A stretch of 64,000 nucleotides of DNA from Oceanospirillum multiglobuliferum (GTDB lineage Bacteria > Pseudomonadota > Gammaproteobacteria > Pseudomonadales > Halomonadaceae), in NCBI RefSeq assembly GCF_900167095.1, contig NZ_FUXG01000013.1, positions 56,212-120,211 on the forward strand, in the 5' to 3' direction. Positions within the stretch are counted from its first letter, which is position 1. Every line of letters begins with the position of its first letter. This document shows positions 26,996-36,190 of the stretch, piece after piece. The position numbers and the translations under genes were made by a program. Below the pieces are notes generated by a model, which searched no databases, was not told the DNA's origin, and saw only the letters and a list, made by a program, of their open reading frames with translations.

Positions 26996-29900
26996 TACAG
27001 GCTCTCCATAATATAAACCGGCTGACCTCGGGACAGAGCTTTAGCCGTACTGGCACTGTCTTTGGTGTGTTTACTGATCCGAGCCAGCAGGGCTTTGTTA
27101 TCTGACCGAAGCCCAGCAACCTCTGCTGCCAGGGCTTTAAACTGCTTGGAGGTTTCTGCGGTTCGCAGGTAGTCTGACTGCTGGGCAGGCACCACCATTT
27201 CACCTTTATGTAAAAAGGCCAAGTAGTTATCGAAGGGAACTTCATCCAAGCCATTGGCATGGCTGCCATGGATCTGATAAGCCGATTGCACATCTGACAC
27301 CGACCAACCAGTAACTCGAGCCATCTGCTGCACCGTTATCCCAAAGGAGTCCATCGCATCTGCAATTTGCGTCAGAGTTGCACCGCTGTTCTGGGCTAGC
27401 CAAGCCTGCACCTCGGCATCTGAGACATCACCGTCTTGTGTCGGTGCTGGTTGTGTTGCAGGCTGCGCTATTGCTTCCTGGCGGCCATCCACATAGAGTT
27501 GATCCGGCGTGCGACCTTGGCCATCGGCCAGCCCCAGATAAGCCGCTTCAACCGCTTCCAGGCTCCAGCCTGAAACACGAGCCATCTGCTCCAGAGTGAC
27601 GCCAAACTCCCGCATGGCATCGGCTACCTGCGCCAGAGTGGCACCGCCGTTCTGATTCAACCAGGTCTCAACATTGGTATCGGATAGACCCGCATCAGTC
27701 GGCAGATGCGCTTTATCCAATACCTGTTCCGGCACAGTAGCCATATAACGCTGCTGTACCTCGATGACGGTCATATTCAACAACTCTGCCAAACGCTCGA
27801 TACTGACACCCCAGATTCGCATTGCAGATGCCACTTCATCATCTGATGCGTTGGGGTTAGCATTCAACCACTGCCGGATCGACTGCTCGGTGGTGTTGAA
27901 GTTATCCGTTGGTGTCAGATCCAGAGCATCGGCCACCTGAGAACCGGTGACACCGGCTTGCTGCATCGCACTGACGATATCGTCAACGGTTAGCTGGGCA
28001 CCGGCGTTTATTTCTAACCAGGCACGGATATCATCGTTGGTCACGCCAATGTTCTGCCATGCCTCACGAAGGGCGTCTTTTAACTTCTGGATAGCATCTT
28101 CGACAGAGAGCACGGCATCATCAACACCATTGATGGCATCGATCTCCTGCTGCCAAAATTCCCGTGCTACCTCAAGCGCGGACACCGACTGATCATAGGC
28201 ACGTTCTTCCAGCGTTAACGTGTTCTGCAAGGTTTGCAGGGTTTGATCCTCAACACTCAGCTGAGAACTGGCGAGCGCTTTAGCATCTGCCAGGGCGTTG
28301 GCGGTGATCTTTTTATCGCGCTCATAATCCACAGCACTGGCATACCAATCAGCATTGATATTGCCCAAATGGCCCAAAACGTCCTGATAATTACCTGGAT
28401 CAGTCCATGTCACCTGGCTCTGATTCAGCCAATCAAACGCCTGCTGTTGAGCGTCGATAAAGTCTTGCTGCGTGGTGGCCTGCAACTGACTGAGCGTATT
28501 GCTTAACGCATCAATAAACGTCTGAATGGCCGAGGTTGATTGAGATACAGCTTGTATCTCATCATTCAGTGCCTGCTGACGATCTGACCAAGCACTGTTC
28601 AATACATCAAGCTCGTCATCGATGGTCTGAGAGAGCTTGCTAAATGCGGAGGCCGCCTGAGACGTTAGTAGCACCTCAAGATCAGCCTCATCCTGTAGCA
28701 TCCAGATACGCAGTTGCAGCGCTCTGTTTGATTCATCCAAAGCCGCCAGCTCAGCTTCACGAGTGATCTTTAGAGCAGCAGCCGAATTGCCTTCCAGTTC
28801 GTAAATTTGACGCATTAAGCCTGAGCGCTCATTTGCAATAGCCAAGCGCTCAGACGCCTGTGATGCCAATAAGTCATCTTCTTCAGCCTCATCCTGTAGA
28901 GTCCAGATACGCAGTTGCAACGCTCGGTTTGATTCATCCAAAGCCGCCAGCTCAGCTTCACGAGTGATCTTCAGTGCCGCTACTGGATCTCCTTCTAATT
29001 CATAGATCTGCCGCATCAGACCAGAGCGTTCACGGGCAACCGCCAGCCGTTCATCTTCCCGGTCTTCCAACCGGGAGTAGTATTCGTCGGCGGCATCACT
29101 TAGCTCAAACAGTTTGGCGATGTTTCTGGCACCGGATTCAGTCGCCGCATCCTGGGCCTGTACCAAAGCCAGATAGTCAGCACGAGTCGCAGGTAGGAGC
29201 GCATCGTATTGCTCAAAGACACTTTGTAGCTGATCACGCGCATTGCTGAATTGCTGCTCTTCATCTAAAAAGGCATCCGAAAAGCTGCTGTAGGCACTCA
29301 CGAATGTCTCTAAACCGCCCAGCACAGAAACCAGATTAGTTTTAGCCCTCAATTGATCATCAACGGTGCTAAAAGTCAGCCCCAGCATAGATACAACGTT
29401 ATCAACCGCTGAGGTCTCTGTTACCAGTCGGGACAGGGTTTCACCCAGACCTTCACCGGCCTGCTGGAACTCAGTCAACCAGGGCATGACGTGACCCGAG
29501 AGATCATCAAAAATCATGCTGAACACGGCCTGCAGCTCTGCCTGCTGCTCCTCTCCGGTCAAGTCTTTCAGACTGATTAAGGTGCGCTCCAATGCGAAGG
29601 ACTGAACCGCCTGGTCAATGGCATCGGCTGACAGACCCAACTGATCCGCGCCGGTACTTACGCTGTCGGCAATGCCTGCCATTACTAAGCGCAGCTGCTG
29701 CGTGATCTGAGGATCAAGGGCGGTGTAGCTCCAATCTCTATCATAGTCATCAAGCCAGTTATCACGTTCTTCCCAGGTCGTATAGGATTGAGCGGTTAAT
29801 TGATCAGGGCTAGCGGCTTCCAGCACCAAACCTGAGTCTTCACCCCTAATACTGGCACCAATCGCAGCGGCAAAAACCTCGCCGAGATCCACAATATCCA

Positions 29901-32676
29901 AAGCTTCAGAAATAGAACTTAATAATCCCGATACAGCAGAAGTACTGCCCAATTCAGCGATGCCGGGGACTATAACGCTATCGTCCCAACGGCGTGTAAT
30001 TTGCAGTGCAGCCCCATTGATGGATACTTCCAGTGAAAGTAAGGCATCGAGCATCGAGCGATTGATACCCACAATCTGTTCTACAGCTTCAGCAATGGTT
30101 TCATTGGATCTTAGTATGGATTCGCTTTTGGCCGCGCTATCACCCAGAACCGTGCCCGTCCCCTGACTGGCCTGACGACGCTCAGCCGTATCAGACGATC
30201 CCACGCCGTTAATAGACACACCCAGCTGAGCAACAGCGGCAGCCATCGCCGCCATCCGTGCAAAAGCCGTGTAGGGATCACTTGACGCCTGATTAATGAC
30301 CGCGTAAACAGCCTGAGCGGCAGTCACTGCCGCTAGACTGATCTCCATCGCTTTGTAACCTTCAGAGCCAGACTCAAACATCGACTGCAGCGACGACATG
30401 CCCGCCGCCAATCCATTGGTCATGTTGTCGAATTTTATGGCGCTGATACGGTCTTGAATTTTATCGGTCGCATCAATGAAATCCTCTTTCATTTTGTCGG
30501 TGATACCCTCGACGCTCATGGCCTCTTGTAGCTGATCCTGAATGCTTTCCAGACCTTCAATCTCACCGAGATTACCGTCTTGCAGGAAGCGTTTAGCGGC
30601 AGTGTTAGCATCCTCCAGCTGTTTCTTAAAAGCCTCTTGCTCATCTGCCGCTTCTTTCTGAGCAGCAGCGGCATCATAAAGCGCGGCGGCTAGGCGTTTA
30701 ACTTCGGCCACTTCCTCACCCGTCGCCTGCGCGCTTAACTTGCGAGCCTGTGTTTCAACCGCGAGGTCTCGACCTTTAAGACTGATCAGTTCACGCTCTT
30801 CCTTTAATGCATCAAGAAGTTTCTGATCTCCACGCTTTGCGTCTGCCGCATCTTTTTCAGCTTTCTGGCGGGTTTTCAAGCTCTCGATATAGTCATACTG
30901 AGCCAACAAGGTTTGGCGCATTGGCTCAGTCATCTCCTCTTGACTGAGCTTGTATTCATACTGAGCACGGGCACCCAGCTCAAGGGCAATGATCTGTGCG
31001 TTATGACTGATTGCTAATTTGGAAAAGCTTTTCAATACGTCTTCAGAAACGGGACGATCACCCAATGGCTTTTGGCTGCTGGTTTGCTGTAAGCGTTTGA
31101 GCAACGCCTCTAACTCAGCTAGCTTTTGGTTGTACTGGGCAACGGTTTGATTGGCTGTATCAAATTCACCCTCTGCTTCAATCAGCTCACGTTGCCAAGC
31201 ATCCATTTGATCTGCACCGACATTTAGCATGCTCAGATTCTTTTTTAATGACTCGATCTGATTAGCATACTGACGCGCAGCGCTTTGGGCTTGTTGATAG
31301 GGTTCTTCCATTTGCTGTAAGCGTTGGCGAGTCTGAGCAGCTGTCAGACCCTCAACACTTTTGGCGAGTAGTTCTGTACCCGAAATAGCCGATTGAGTGC
31401 TGTCGCCCCAGTCGATAAACGCAGCAGCGGTAAGACCCGCAGTAACTGCCAAGCCCACGGGGCCACCGAGTACACCTAATAGCGCACGGCCTGCACCACT
31501 GGTGGCCGCCTGAGCAAGAGCGAGGCGCTTTAATGCCATTTCATGAGCAATAGCGGCCTGCGCAGCGGCATGATGACCAGCACCAAGGGCGGCTTGCACT
31601 TGGGCATTACGCAATGCGGCAGCTGTCGAGAGGGCTTGCGCCTGTGCCAGTTTCAACTCCTCTGCAACTGCGGCGCGTTTAGCAAGAGTATCTTGCAAGG
31701 TGGCAGCGGTGCTTACGGCTAGACTTGCCGCAGCACGGGTAGTGGCAGTAACAATGGTGACACCTAAAACAGTGGCCAGCTCTTCCGTGTGCTTAGTAAC
31801 CCATTGCGTTCCCGTACTGACGCCATCCAATACAGCCCCTAAATAGTTTCCCACTGGTTTTTCCAGTTCACGCGCCAGTAGGATATAGCTGTTTTTTACA
31901 TCGGTGAATTTGGCACTGAGGTTGTCTGCGGTGGCGGCAGCGGCTCCTTCATAATCTTGAAAGGCGACTATCAGAATGTCTCTGAACATATCAGAAGTCA
32001 CTTTGCCATCGTTCACCATTTTACGAAAACCACCTGCGGCTTGGCCGCTGGCTCTATCCAATGCTTGCAATAAGCCAGGCAGGGGTTCTGTGATTTGGTT
32101 TAACTCTTCAGCCCGCAACGTGCCCGCAGATAAACCCTGAGCCAAGCCATACAGCGACTGCTCTAACTGAACATTAGACGCGCCCAGTTTGCTACTGGCG
32201 TTTGACAAGCCTTTTAAGATTTCACGGCCCTGCTCACGATTGATAATCTGAGACTCTTCAAGTGCCAATATGCGGCTGTAACCATCTCCCAGCGTCAGTA
32301 GGTTTTTATGGTGTTCTGCGGATAGATCAATCAGATATTGTTCATTTTCAGCAAAGGCGGCTGCACTGGTAGACAGTCCCTCTAACTTGGTGGTCATATC
32401 TTGATAGCTGGCAACGGTTTGTACCATCTGCTGACCAGCACTGAGTGCTTGGCTGAGACCAATAAAGGTTAGCAGGTGATTCTGTGCATTTTGCAACTGC
32501 TCTGATATAGACTGCACACCTGCACGGGTTCTACCAAATGCTTGGGCGCTGGTTTGCGCAGCTTGCTCACTACGCTCACCAAACTGCTGCACTTCACCTG
32601 TGGCCGTTTTTAAGGTGCCAGAGAGCTGGCGACCATCTGCCGATAGTGTTAATTTAAGTTGCAGATTACCCGACAT
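26995..32676 (-). CDS. Tail tape measure protein
   Basis: 1893 aa. The N-terminus (LSADGRQLSGTLKTATGEVQ; then ALDRASGQAAGGFRKMVNDG) is typical of tape measure proteins, followed by Ala-rich hydrophobic segments (about 295-430) and long coiled coils. By the usual ~0.15 nm per residue this implies a tail of roughly 280 nm. Two internal repeat sets are visible: a tandem ~66-aa unit (DNA 28681-29053) and four ~55-aa helical units near the C-terminus (DNA 27260-28050). The large size and lack of a sheath gene indicate a siphovirus-type tail. Confidence 0.92.
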   Translation of the reverse strand: MSGNLQLKLTLSADGRQLSGTLKTATGEVQQFGERSEQAAQTSAQAFGRTRAGVQSISEQLQNAQNHLLTFIGLSQALSAGQQMVQTVASYQDMTTKLEGLSTSAAAFAENEQYLIDLSAEHHKNLLTLGDGYSRILALEESQIINREQGREILKGLSNASSKLGASNVQLEQSLYGLAQGLSAGTLRAEELNQITEPLPGLLQALDRASGQAAGGFRKMVNDGKVTSDMFRDILIVAFQDYEGAAAATADNLSAKFTDVKNSYILLARELEKPVGNYLGAVLDGVSTGTQWVTKHTEELATVLGVTIVTATTRAAASLAVSTAATLQDTLAKRAAVAEELKLAQAQALSTAAALRNAQVQAALGAGHHAAAQAAIAHEMALKRLALAQAATSGAGRALLGVLGGPVGLAVTAGLTAAAFIDWGDSTQSAISGTELLAKSVEGLTAAQTRQRLQQMEEPYQQAQSAARQYANQIESLKKNLSMLNVGADQMDAWQRELIEAEGEFDTANQTVAQYNQKLAELEALLKRLQQTSSQKPLGDRPVSEDVLKSFSKLAISHNAQIIALELGARAQYEYKLSQEEMTEPMRQTLLAQYDYIESLKTRQKAEKDAADAKRGDQKLLDALKEERELISLKGRDLAVETQARKLSAQATGEEVAEVKRLAAALYDAAAAQKEAADEQEAFKKQLEDANTAAKRFLQDGNLGEIEGLESIQDQLQEAMSVEGITDKMKEDFIDATDKIQDRISAIKFDNMTNGLAAGMSSLQSMFESGSEGYKAMEISLAAVTAAQAVYAVINQASSDPYTAFARMAAMAAAVAQLGVSINGVGSSDTAERRQASQGTGTVLGDSAAKSESILRSNETIAEAVEQIVGINRSMLDALLSLEVSINGAALQITRRWDDSVIVPGIAELGSTSAVSGLLSSISEALDIVDLGEVFAAAIGASIRGEDSGLVLEAASPDQLTAQSYTTWEERDNWLDDYDRDWSYTALDPQITQQLRLVMAGIADSVSTGADQLGLSADAIDQAVQSFALERTLISLKDLTGEEQQAELQAVFSMIFDDLSGHVMPWLTEFQQAGEGLGETLSRLVTETSAVDNVVSMLGLTFSTVDDQLRAKTNLVSVLGGLETFVSAYSSFSDAFLDEEQQFSNARDQLQSVFEQYDALLPATRADYLALVQAQDAATESGARNIAKLFELSDAADEYYSRLEDREDERLAVARERSGLMRQIYELEGDPVAALKITREAELAALDESNRALQLRIWTLQDEAEEDDLLASQASERLAIANERSGLMRQIYELEGNSAAALKITREAELAALDESNRALQLRIWMLQDEADLEVLLTSQAASAFSKLSQTIDDELDVLNSAWSDRQQALNDEIQAVSQSTSAIQTFIDALSNTLSQLQATTQQDFIDAQQQAFDWLNQSQVTWTDPGNYQDVLGHLGNINADWYASAVDYERDKKITANALADAKALASSQLSVEDQTLQTLQNTLTLEERAYDQSVSALEVAREFWQQEIDAINGVDDAVLSVEDAIQKLKDALREAWQNIGVTNDDIRAWLEINAGAQLTVDDIVSAMQQAGVTGSQVADALDLTPTDNFNTTEQSIRQWLNANPNASDDEVASAMRIWGVSIERLAELLNMTVIEVQQRYMATVPEQVLDKAHLPTDAGLSDTNVETWLNQNGGATLAQVADAMREFGVTLEQMARVSGWSLEAVEAAYLGLADGQGRTPDQLYVDGRQEAIAQPATQPAPTQDGDVSDAEVQAWLAQNSGATLTQIADAMDSFGITVQQMARVTGWSVSDVQSAYQIHGSHANGLDEVPFDNYLAFLHKGEMVVPAQQSDYLRTAETSKQFKALAAEVAGLRSDNKALLARISKHTKDSASTAKALSRGQPVYIMESL
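27260..28050 (-). repeat. Four degenerate helical repeats in the tape measure
   Basis: Four successive ~55-60-residue units share the pattern (S/T)xxxVxxWLxxNxxAxxxxIxxAMxxxGVxxxQxAxxxxxxxxxVxxxY, for example SDTNVETWLNQNGGATLAQV and SDAEVQAWLAQNSGATLTQI. They lie just before the tape measure C-terminus. Confidence 0.7.
28681..29053 (-). repeat. Tandem duplication of ~66 codons in the tape measure
   Basis: Two near-identical copies (28681-28857 and 28879-29053) encode RSGLMRQIYELEG...AALKITREAELAALDESNRA. The DNA is also very similar, so the duplication is fairly recent. Confidence 0.8.
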
Positions 32677-32688
32677 GGAATAAACCCT

Positions 32689-32823
32689 ATGCTTGCAAAA
32701 ATGACCTTCTTAGGTCTTGGTATGGCCTTAAGTGGCTTAATTATCAGTCCAACTCTATTAATCATCGGATGCCTGATGGTAGGTGTGGCGGTAGTCGGCA
32801 CCGTTATTTCCATTTTTAGCTGA
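32689..32823 (+). CDS. Small hydrophobic protein encoded antisense to the tail operon (44 aa)
   Basis: The plus-strand ORF begins MLAKMTFLGLGMALSGLIIS and is almost wholly hydrophobic: two helices (about residues 5-22 and 24-42) with small residues and no charges after Lys4. It fills the only gap (32677-32832) between the tape measure and the chaperone ORF on the other strand. GGAA lies about 9 bases before the ATG. The opposite minus-strand frame looks random and overlaps its neighbours. A membrane peptide such as a holin-like or superinfection protein is possible (inference). Confidence 0.45.
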   Translation: MLAKMTFLGLGMALSGLIISPTLLIIGCLMVGVAVVGTVISIFS

Positions 32824-32832
32824 GACCACCAT

Positions 32833-33201
32833 TCATCGGTTAATCTCCTGGATAAAGTGATGCTCCAACACCTGAAACCGCCGGAAGTCTTCGCGTTCCA
32901 CCGGCAGGTCAAACGCGCGCTCAATCACCACATCAACCGCTTTGTAATCCATGCCTAGCAGCTGACCCATCGCGCTGTATTGCCAGCAGGATTTGCACTG
33001 CATCAACAGCATCGTTGCAACCCAGTTTTCCGGCAGTACCCAACAGTCCTTATCAGGTTTTTGATTATTGGTACGTTCTTCCTTAATGCGGTTTGCCACC
33101 GCTTCGGGCAGTAGCGCATCCAGCTCCTCGTTACTGGCTGGGGCACCTTTTTTAGAGGTGCCCGCCAGATAAACGGCGACTTCAGCTAGATTCGCTTGCA
33201 A
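32833..33201 (-). CDS. Tail assembly chaperone, frameshift extension (gpT-like)
   Basis: This frame of about 122 codons has no ATG; its first possible start is TTG at 33201. It overlaps the upstream chaperone ORF in the -1 frame, right behind the slippery sequence A AAA AAG. It should therefore be made as a C-terminal extension of the upstream protein, as in lambda gpG-GT. The sequence includes GAPASNEELDALLPEAVANRI and WVATMLLMQCKSCWQYSAMG, consistent with small helical tail chaperones. Confidence 0.72.
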   Translation of the reverse strand: MQANLAEVAVYLAGTSKKGAPASNEELDALLPEAVANRIKEERTNNQKPDKDCWVLPENWVATMLLMQCKSCWQYSAMGQLLGMDYKAVDVVIERAFDLPVEREDFRRFQVLEHHFIQEINR

Positions 33202-33521
33202 GCCTTTTTTGCAAGCCCTTGGTTATAGGCTTCAAGCATGGCGTTAGCGAGGGTAGGATCAGCCTTAGCGGCTTCCAGCAACTTGCCAGCTTTCAGCACT
33301 TCGCTATCAGCCCCCACCAGCTCCAGCTCATCGTCATTGATGCTGACCAGCACCAGATCCAGCATACGTTTTTCAGAGTTACTTTCGTCCATCAGCTCCG
33401 TTGTCGGCATCACTTTAAAGACTGCGCCAAAGGTGCCTTTTTGGACTTTACCTGCATCGTCCAGAAAATCGACGATGACTTGTGCAGGAAAAGTACGGTG
33501 TGTATTCAGACGTAAAGCCAT
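33186..33521 (-). CDS. Tail assembly chaperone (gpG-like)
   Basis: 111 aa from ATG 33521, which has TGGAGAA upstream. The longer frame from 33575 duplicates MALRL and is less likely. The protein contains TFPAQVIVDFLDDAGKVQKG and ends in KKACKRI. It lies between the tail tube and tape measure genes, the usual place for the G/GT chaperone pair that loads the tape measure. Just before its stop the message reads GCA AAA AAG, a strong -1 slippery site. Confidence 0.75.
   Translation of the reverse strand: MALRLNTHRTFPAQVIVDFLDDAGKVQKGTFGAVFKVMPTTELMDESNSEKRMLDLVLVSINDDELELVGADSEVLKAGKLLEAAKADPTLANAMLEAYNQGLAKKACKRI
33204..33210 (-). promoter_or_regulatory. Programmed -1 ribosomal frameshift site
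   Basis: The heptamer A AAA AAG, in phase with the upstream chaperone frame (GCA AAA AAG), is the same slippery sequence used by E. coli dnaX. Slipping back one base joins the chaperone to the start-less downstream frame (reading AAA AAA GGC TTG CAA). The zero-frame stop TAG follows 16 bases later. Confidence 0.8.
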
Positions 33522-33597
33522 GGGTTTTCTCCAATGGGTAAATAAAAGTTGTAGATCGGATAAGCGCAGTGCCATCCGACACGGTTAATCAATCGGG

Positions 33598-34737
33598 TTA
33601 ATGGAAGAACAGGTAAAACTCGTTATCGGATCGCCCGGTTACATCAAAGGGCAGTTCGTAAACGTCGTCACCGGCACGCTCTTTATCGGAAACGGCGGTG
33701 AACTGAGAGGCAGGCAGCACGATAGAAACCTGCTCACCAGCGGTATCACCTAGGGTGGCGAAAATCGCCGCTTTATTGCCGTCTTCCCAATACTGAAACG
33801 GGTTAAACTCGTTCAATGCCAGGGACGCAGGGTCAATGGAACCGGTGGGTTTGCGATCCGAGATGCGATAGCTATTGCGGCCACTGGGGCTGTTAACGTC
33901 CGGCACGGCCACAATCTCATTGCCCATTGAGAAGCTCAGCTTCTCAATGGTGCCTTTCTTGGTGGGATAATCGTCCAGCGTCATACCAGCCGATTCGACA
34001 ATCGGCGGAAACAGATCACTAAAGATGGCATCTGGCATCGGTTGATCTTCGGGGCGGGCATAGTTGCCTTTCAGGGTAAAGTTTGCCGTAACCGATTTAC
34101 CGGCAGACCAATCAAAGCCAATGTCCGCTACCGCGTGTGTTGAGATACGGCGCTGACCATCGAAATGTGCGTGTAGCGTCACCTTTTTAAACTCAGCCCG
34201 TTTTGAGGTTGGCCGGTAGACCAGGGCATCATCAACACTCACCACAGTCGCCGTAGCCGTGCCCAGAGTGAGTTCATCACCCACAGCAGGCTCATTCTCA
34301 ATGATCACGAACAGTGCGGATTCGGTATCCATCACCGCATGGATCAGCTGGCCGGTTGTGTTCGCTGCCGTGGTGTTGCCAATGGTGTCCTGAAACGCGA
34401 AACCAGCGGTCAAACCGCTAACGCGGATCACTTTTGCAGCCTCCAATACCAGGCCGCAGGCCAACAGTACCGAATGCAGCTCCGGCGGCTGAACGACACC
34501 GGCCTCTGCACCGCCGCCTTTCAGCTCCATCGGTAGCGTGATATCCCAGTTTTTAGCCCCCACCATGCTGCCGGTCTTCGACAGAGAGGGACGCACAATA
34601 TCGCGGGTAATGGTGTCGCCCACGGCCTTCATGGCAAAACCGGATAGCGTTTCAATCACCTGCATCGGGCCTGTGACAGCTCCGGTATCATCTTCCAGGC
34701 CGATCAGAACCAATCGGCGGTTGCTGCTATTACTCAT
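33598..34737 (-). CDS. Phage tail tube protein
   Basis: 379 aa, beta-rich. NRRLVLIGLEDDTGAVTGP at the start, then LPMELKGGGAEAGVVQPPEL and FNPFQYWEDGNKAAIFATLG resemble major tail (tube) proteins of siphovirus-type transposable phages. It lies between the head-tail completion genes and the chaperones, the standard position. No tail sheath gene lies beside it. Confidence 0.75.
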   Translation of the reverse strand: MSNSSNRRLVLIGLEDDTGAVTGPMQVIETLSGFAMKAVGDTITRDIVRPSLSKTGSMVGAKNWDITLPMELKGGGAEAGVVQPPELHSVLLACGLVLEAAKVIRVSGLTAGFAFQDTIGNTTAANTTGQLIHAVMDTESALFVIIENEPAVGDELTLGTATATVVSVDDALVYRPTSKRAEFKKVTLHAHFDGQRRISTHAVADIGFDWSAGKSVTANFTLKGNYARPEDQPMPDAIFSDLFPPIVESAGMTLDDYPTKKGTIEKLSFSMGNEIVAVPDVNSPSGRNSYRISDRKPTGSIDPASLALNEFNPFQYWEDGNKAAIFATLGDTAGEQVSIVLPASQFTAVSDKERAGDDVYELPFDVTGRSDNEFYLFFH

Positions 34738-34775
34738 AAAAACTCCTGCTCAAAAAAAGACGCCTACTGTTTTTA

Positions 34776-35207
34776 TCAGGCCGCCGCACGGCGCTGAATC
34801 TGGGTCTGGTATCGATCCATCCACCAGATCACGTTGTTTTCCATCCGGATCAGGCCGCTGGTACTCAGCAGGTATGGAGCGGTAGTGCCCTCAGCCTGCC
34901 AGCCAAATAAAGCCTGGCGTACCGCATCGCGGGCGGTTTCCAGTTTCTGGGAACCGCGTTCACCGTCCGGATCGTTCAGGGTGCGAATGGCAAACACCAC
35001 ACCCACGGTGACCAGCACCTTCTGCACGGCAGGGCCGGAGACCCGCTGATTCTTCTCGGGCTGTTCCGCCACCGGCACCACAAAACAGCTCACACCATTA
35101 ACCGGCGGACGCTCCATGGCTGTCGCCAAGCTGACCGCTGACCCCACGTTGTCTAAAAGGCTATCTGCGATTGCCTCAAGGCGAGCTTCCGTTTCCATCA
35201 ACAGCAT
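34776..35207 (-). CDS. Mu gp37-like tail terminator/completion protein
   Basis: 143 aa. Begins MLLMETEARLEAIADSLLD. The middle VSCFVVPVAEQ and KVLVTVGVVFAIRTLNDPDG match the gp37/DUF1834 group of Mu-like phages, which join tail and head. It starts within the stop of the gp36-like gene. Confidence 0.78.
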   Translation of the reverse strand: MLLMETEARLEAIADSLLDNVGSAVSLATAMERPPVNGVSCFVVPVAEQPEKNQRVSGPAVQKVLVTVGVVFAIRTLNDPDGERGSQKLETARDAVRQALFGWQAEGTTAPYLLSTSGLIRMENNVIWWMDRYQTQIQRRAAA

Positions 35208-35605
35208 CAGATGAACCCTGTCGTGTTTTTACGGCTAAAGACATGGCCGTCTGACTGCATCTCTGCGGTGTCCAGGCTTTCCGGTTCAGCAGCCAAGGCA
35301 ACGCCCAACGTTGCTTTACCTGTACTCAGTGCCTCTAGGTACTTGATGGCATCATTCTTACGAGCAATCACCGCATCTGATGGGTTGTTATCCAATTCGT
35401 AGCGAACCAGGGCTAGCGCCTGATTGGCTAATACCGCTGGCACATTGGCCAGCGGTAATGGGTAACGCCCACCGACGTAGCTATCAATCAAGCTGGATGC
35501 ACCCGCAACCGCTGCATCGACTGCACCAGGGCGGCCATACTCCAGATCGGCAATATCAGAACGGCCAAAACGGTTCTCAAGATCAGCGCGGGTGCAATAA
35601 GCCAT
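35207..35605 (-). CDS. DUF1320 (Mu gp36-like) head completion protein
   Basis: 132 aa. YCTRADLENRFGRSDIADLE and AVAGASSLIDSYVGGRYPLP are the signature of DUF1320, Mu gp36, thought to be a head-tail connector. It follows the gp35-like gene by two bases. Confidence 0.9.
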   Translation of the reverse strand: MAYCTRADLENRFGRSDIADLEYGRPGAVDAAVAGASSLIDSYVGGRYPLPLANVPAVLANQALALVRYELDNNPSDAVIARKNDAIKYLEALSTGKATLGVALAAEPESLDTAEMQSDGHVFSRKNTTGFI

Positions 35606-35607
35606 GA

Positions 35608-36111
35608 TTATTCTTCTGCCTCTTGGCTTTCTGCAGACTCAGCAACCAAACTCTGGTACGCGGCCCAAGCAGCATCACGCTCATCAGCGGACGTGCCTGA
35701 AGGCATCGCCGATGTTTTAGGCGCACCATTAGTCATCCACAGTTCGGCATCCTTGCTATCCAGCTCAGAAATATGAGCAACTAAATCTGCCAACTCATCG
35801 CCGGACATTAAATCGCCTGCCAGCTTCTCATCATCCAGCACCCCTTCCGTTTCAGGCTCAGGACTTGATTGAGGCGGCTCTTCAGAGGAGGTGTCCGTCG
35901 AGTCTGAAACAGGCACCTGTTTCGCTTCTGCTTTATCCAATACCCGGACTGCCAGGCGTGGCTCTGATCGCATTTGCTTAACTTGCTCAAGAGTGAAGTG
36001 ACCGGCTTTATACTCAGTCGGCCCCCCAGGGTGGCTAATGCCTGCCCGACGGAAACCAGGGACCGAGCAAGTGATTTCAATGCGGCTGTCAAACAACTGA
36101 ACTTCAGACAT
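35608..36111 (-). CDS. HI1506/Mu gp35-like protein
   Basis: 167 aa. The N-terminus (IEITCSVPGFRRAGISHPGG ... FTLEQVKQMRSEPRLAVRVL) matches the HI1506-related group seen between capsid and gp36 in Mu-like phages. The second half is a Ser/Glu-rich acidic linker. A capsid-associated role is likely. AGAGAG precedes the ATG. Confidence 0.78.
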   Translation of the reverse strand: MSEVQLFDSRIEITCSVPGFRRAGISHPGGPTEYKAGHFTLEQVKQMRSEPRLAVRVLDKAEAKQVPVSDSTDTSSEEPPQSSPEPETEGVLDDEKLAGDLMSGDELADLVAHISELDSKDAELWMTNGAPKTSAMPSGTSADERDAAWAAYQSLVAESAESQEAEE

Positions 36112-36190
36112 TGCATAGTTCTCTCTTTGTCAGAAGGGGGTTAACCCAAAACGAAAATGGAGCATTAACGTGATGTCAAAGGGCCGGACG

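Noticed and set aside
32649..32924. 91-aa minus-strand ORF between tape measure and chaperone
   Set aside because: Overlaps both neighbours, random composition, and the plus-strand hydrophobic ORF explains the gap better.
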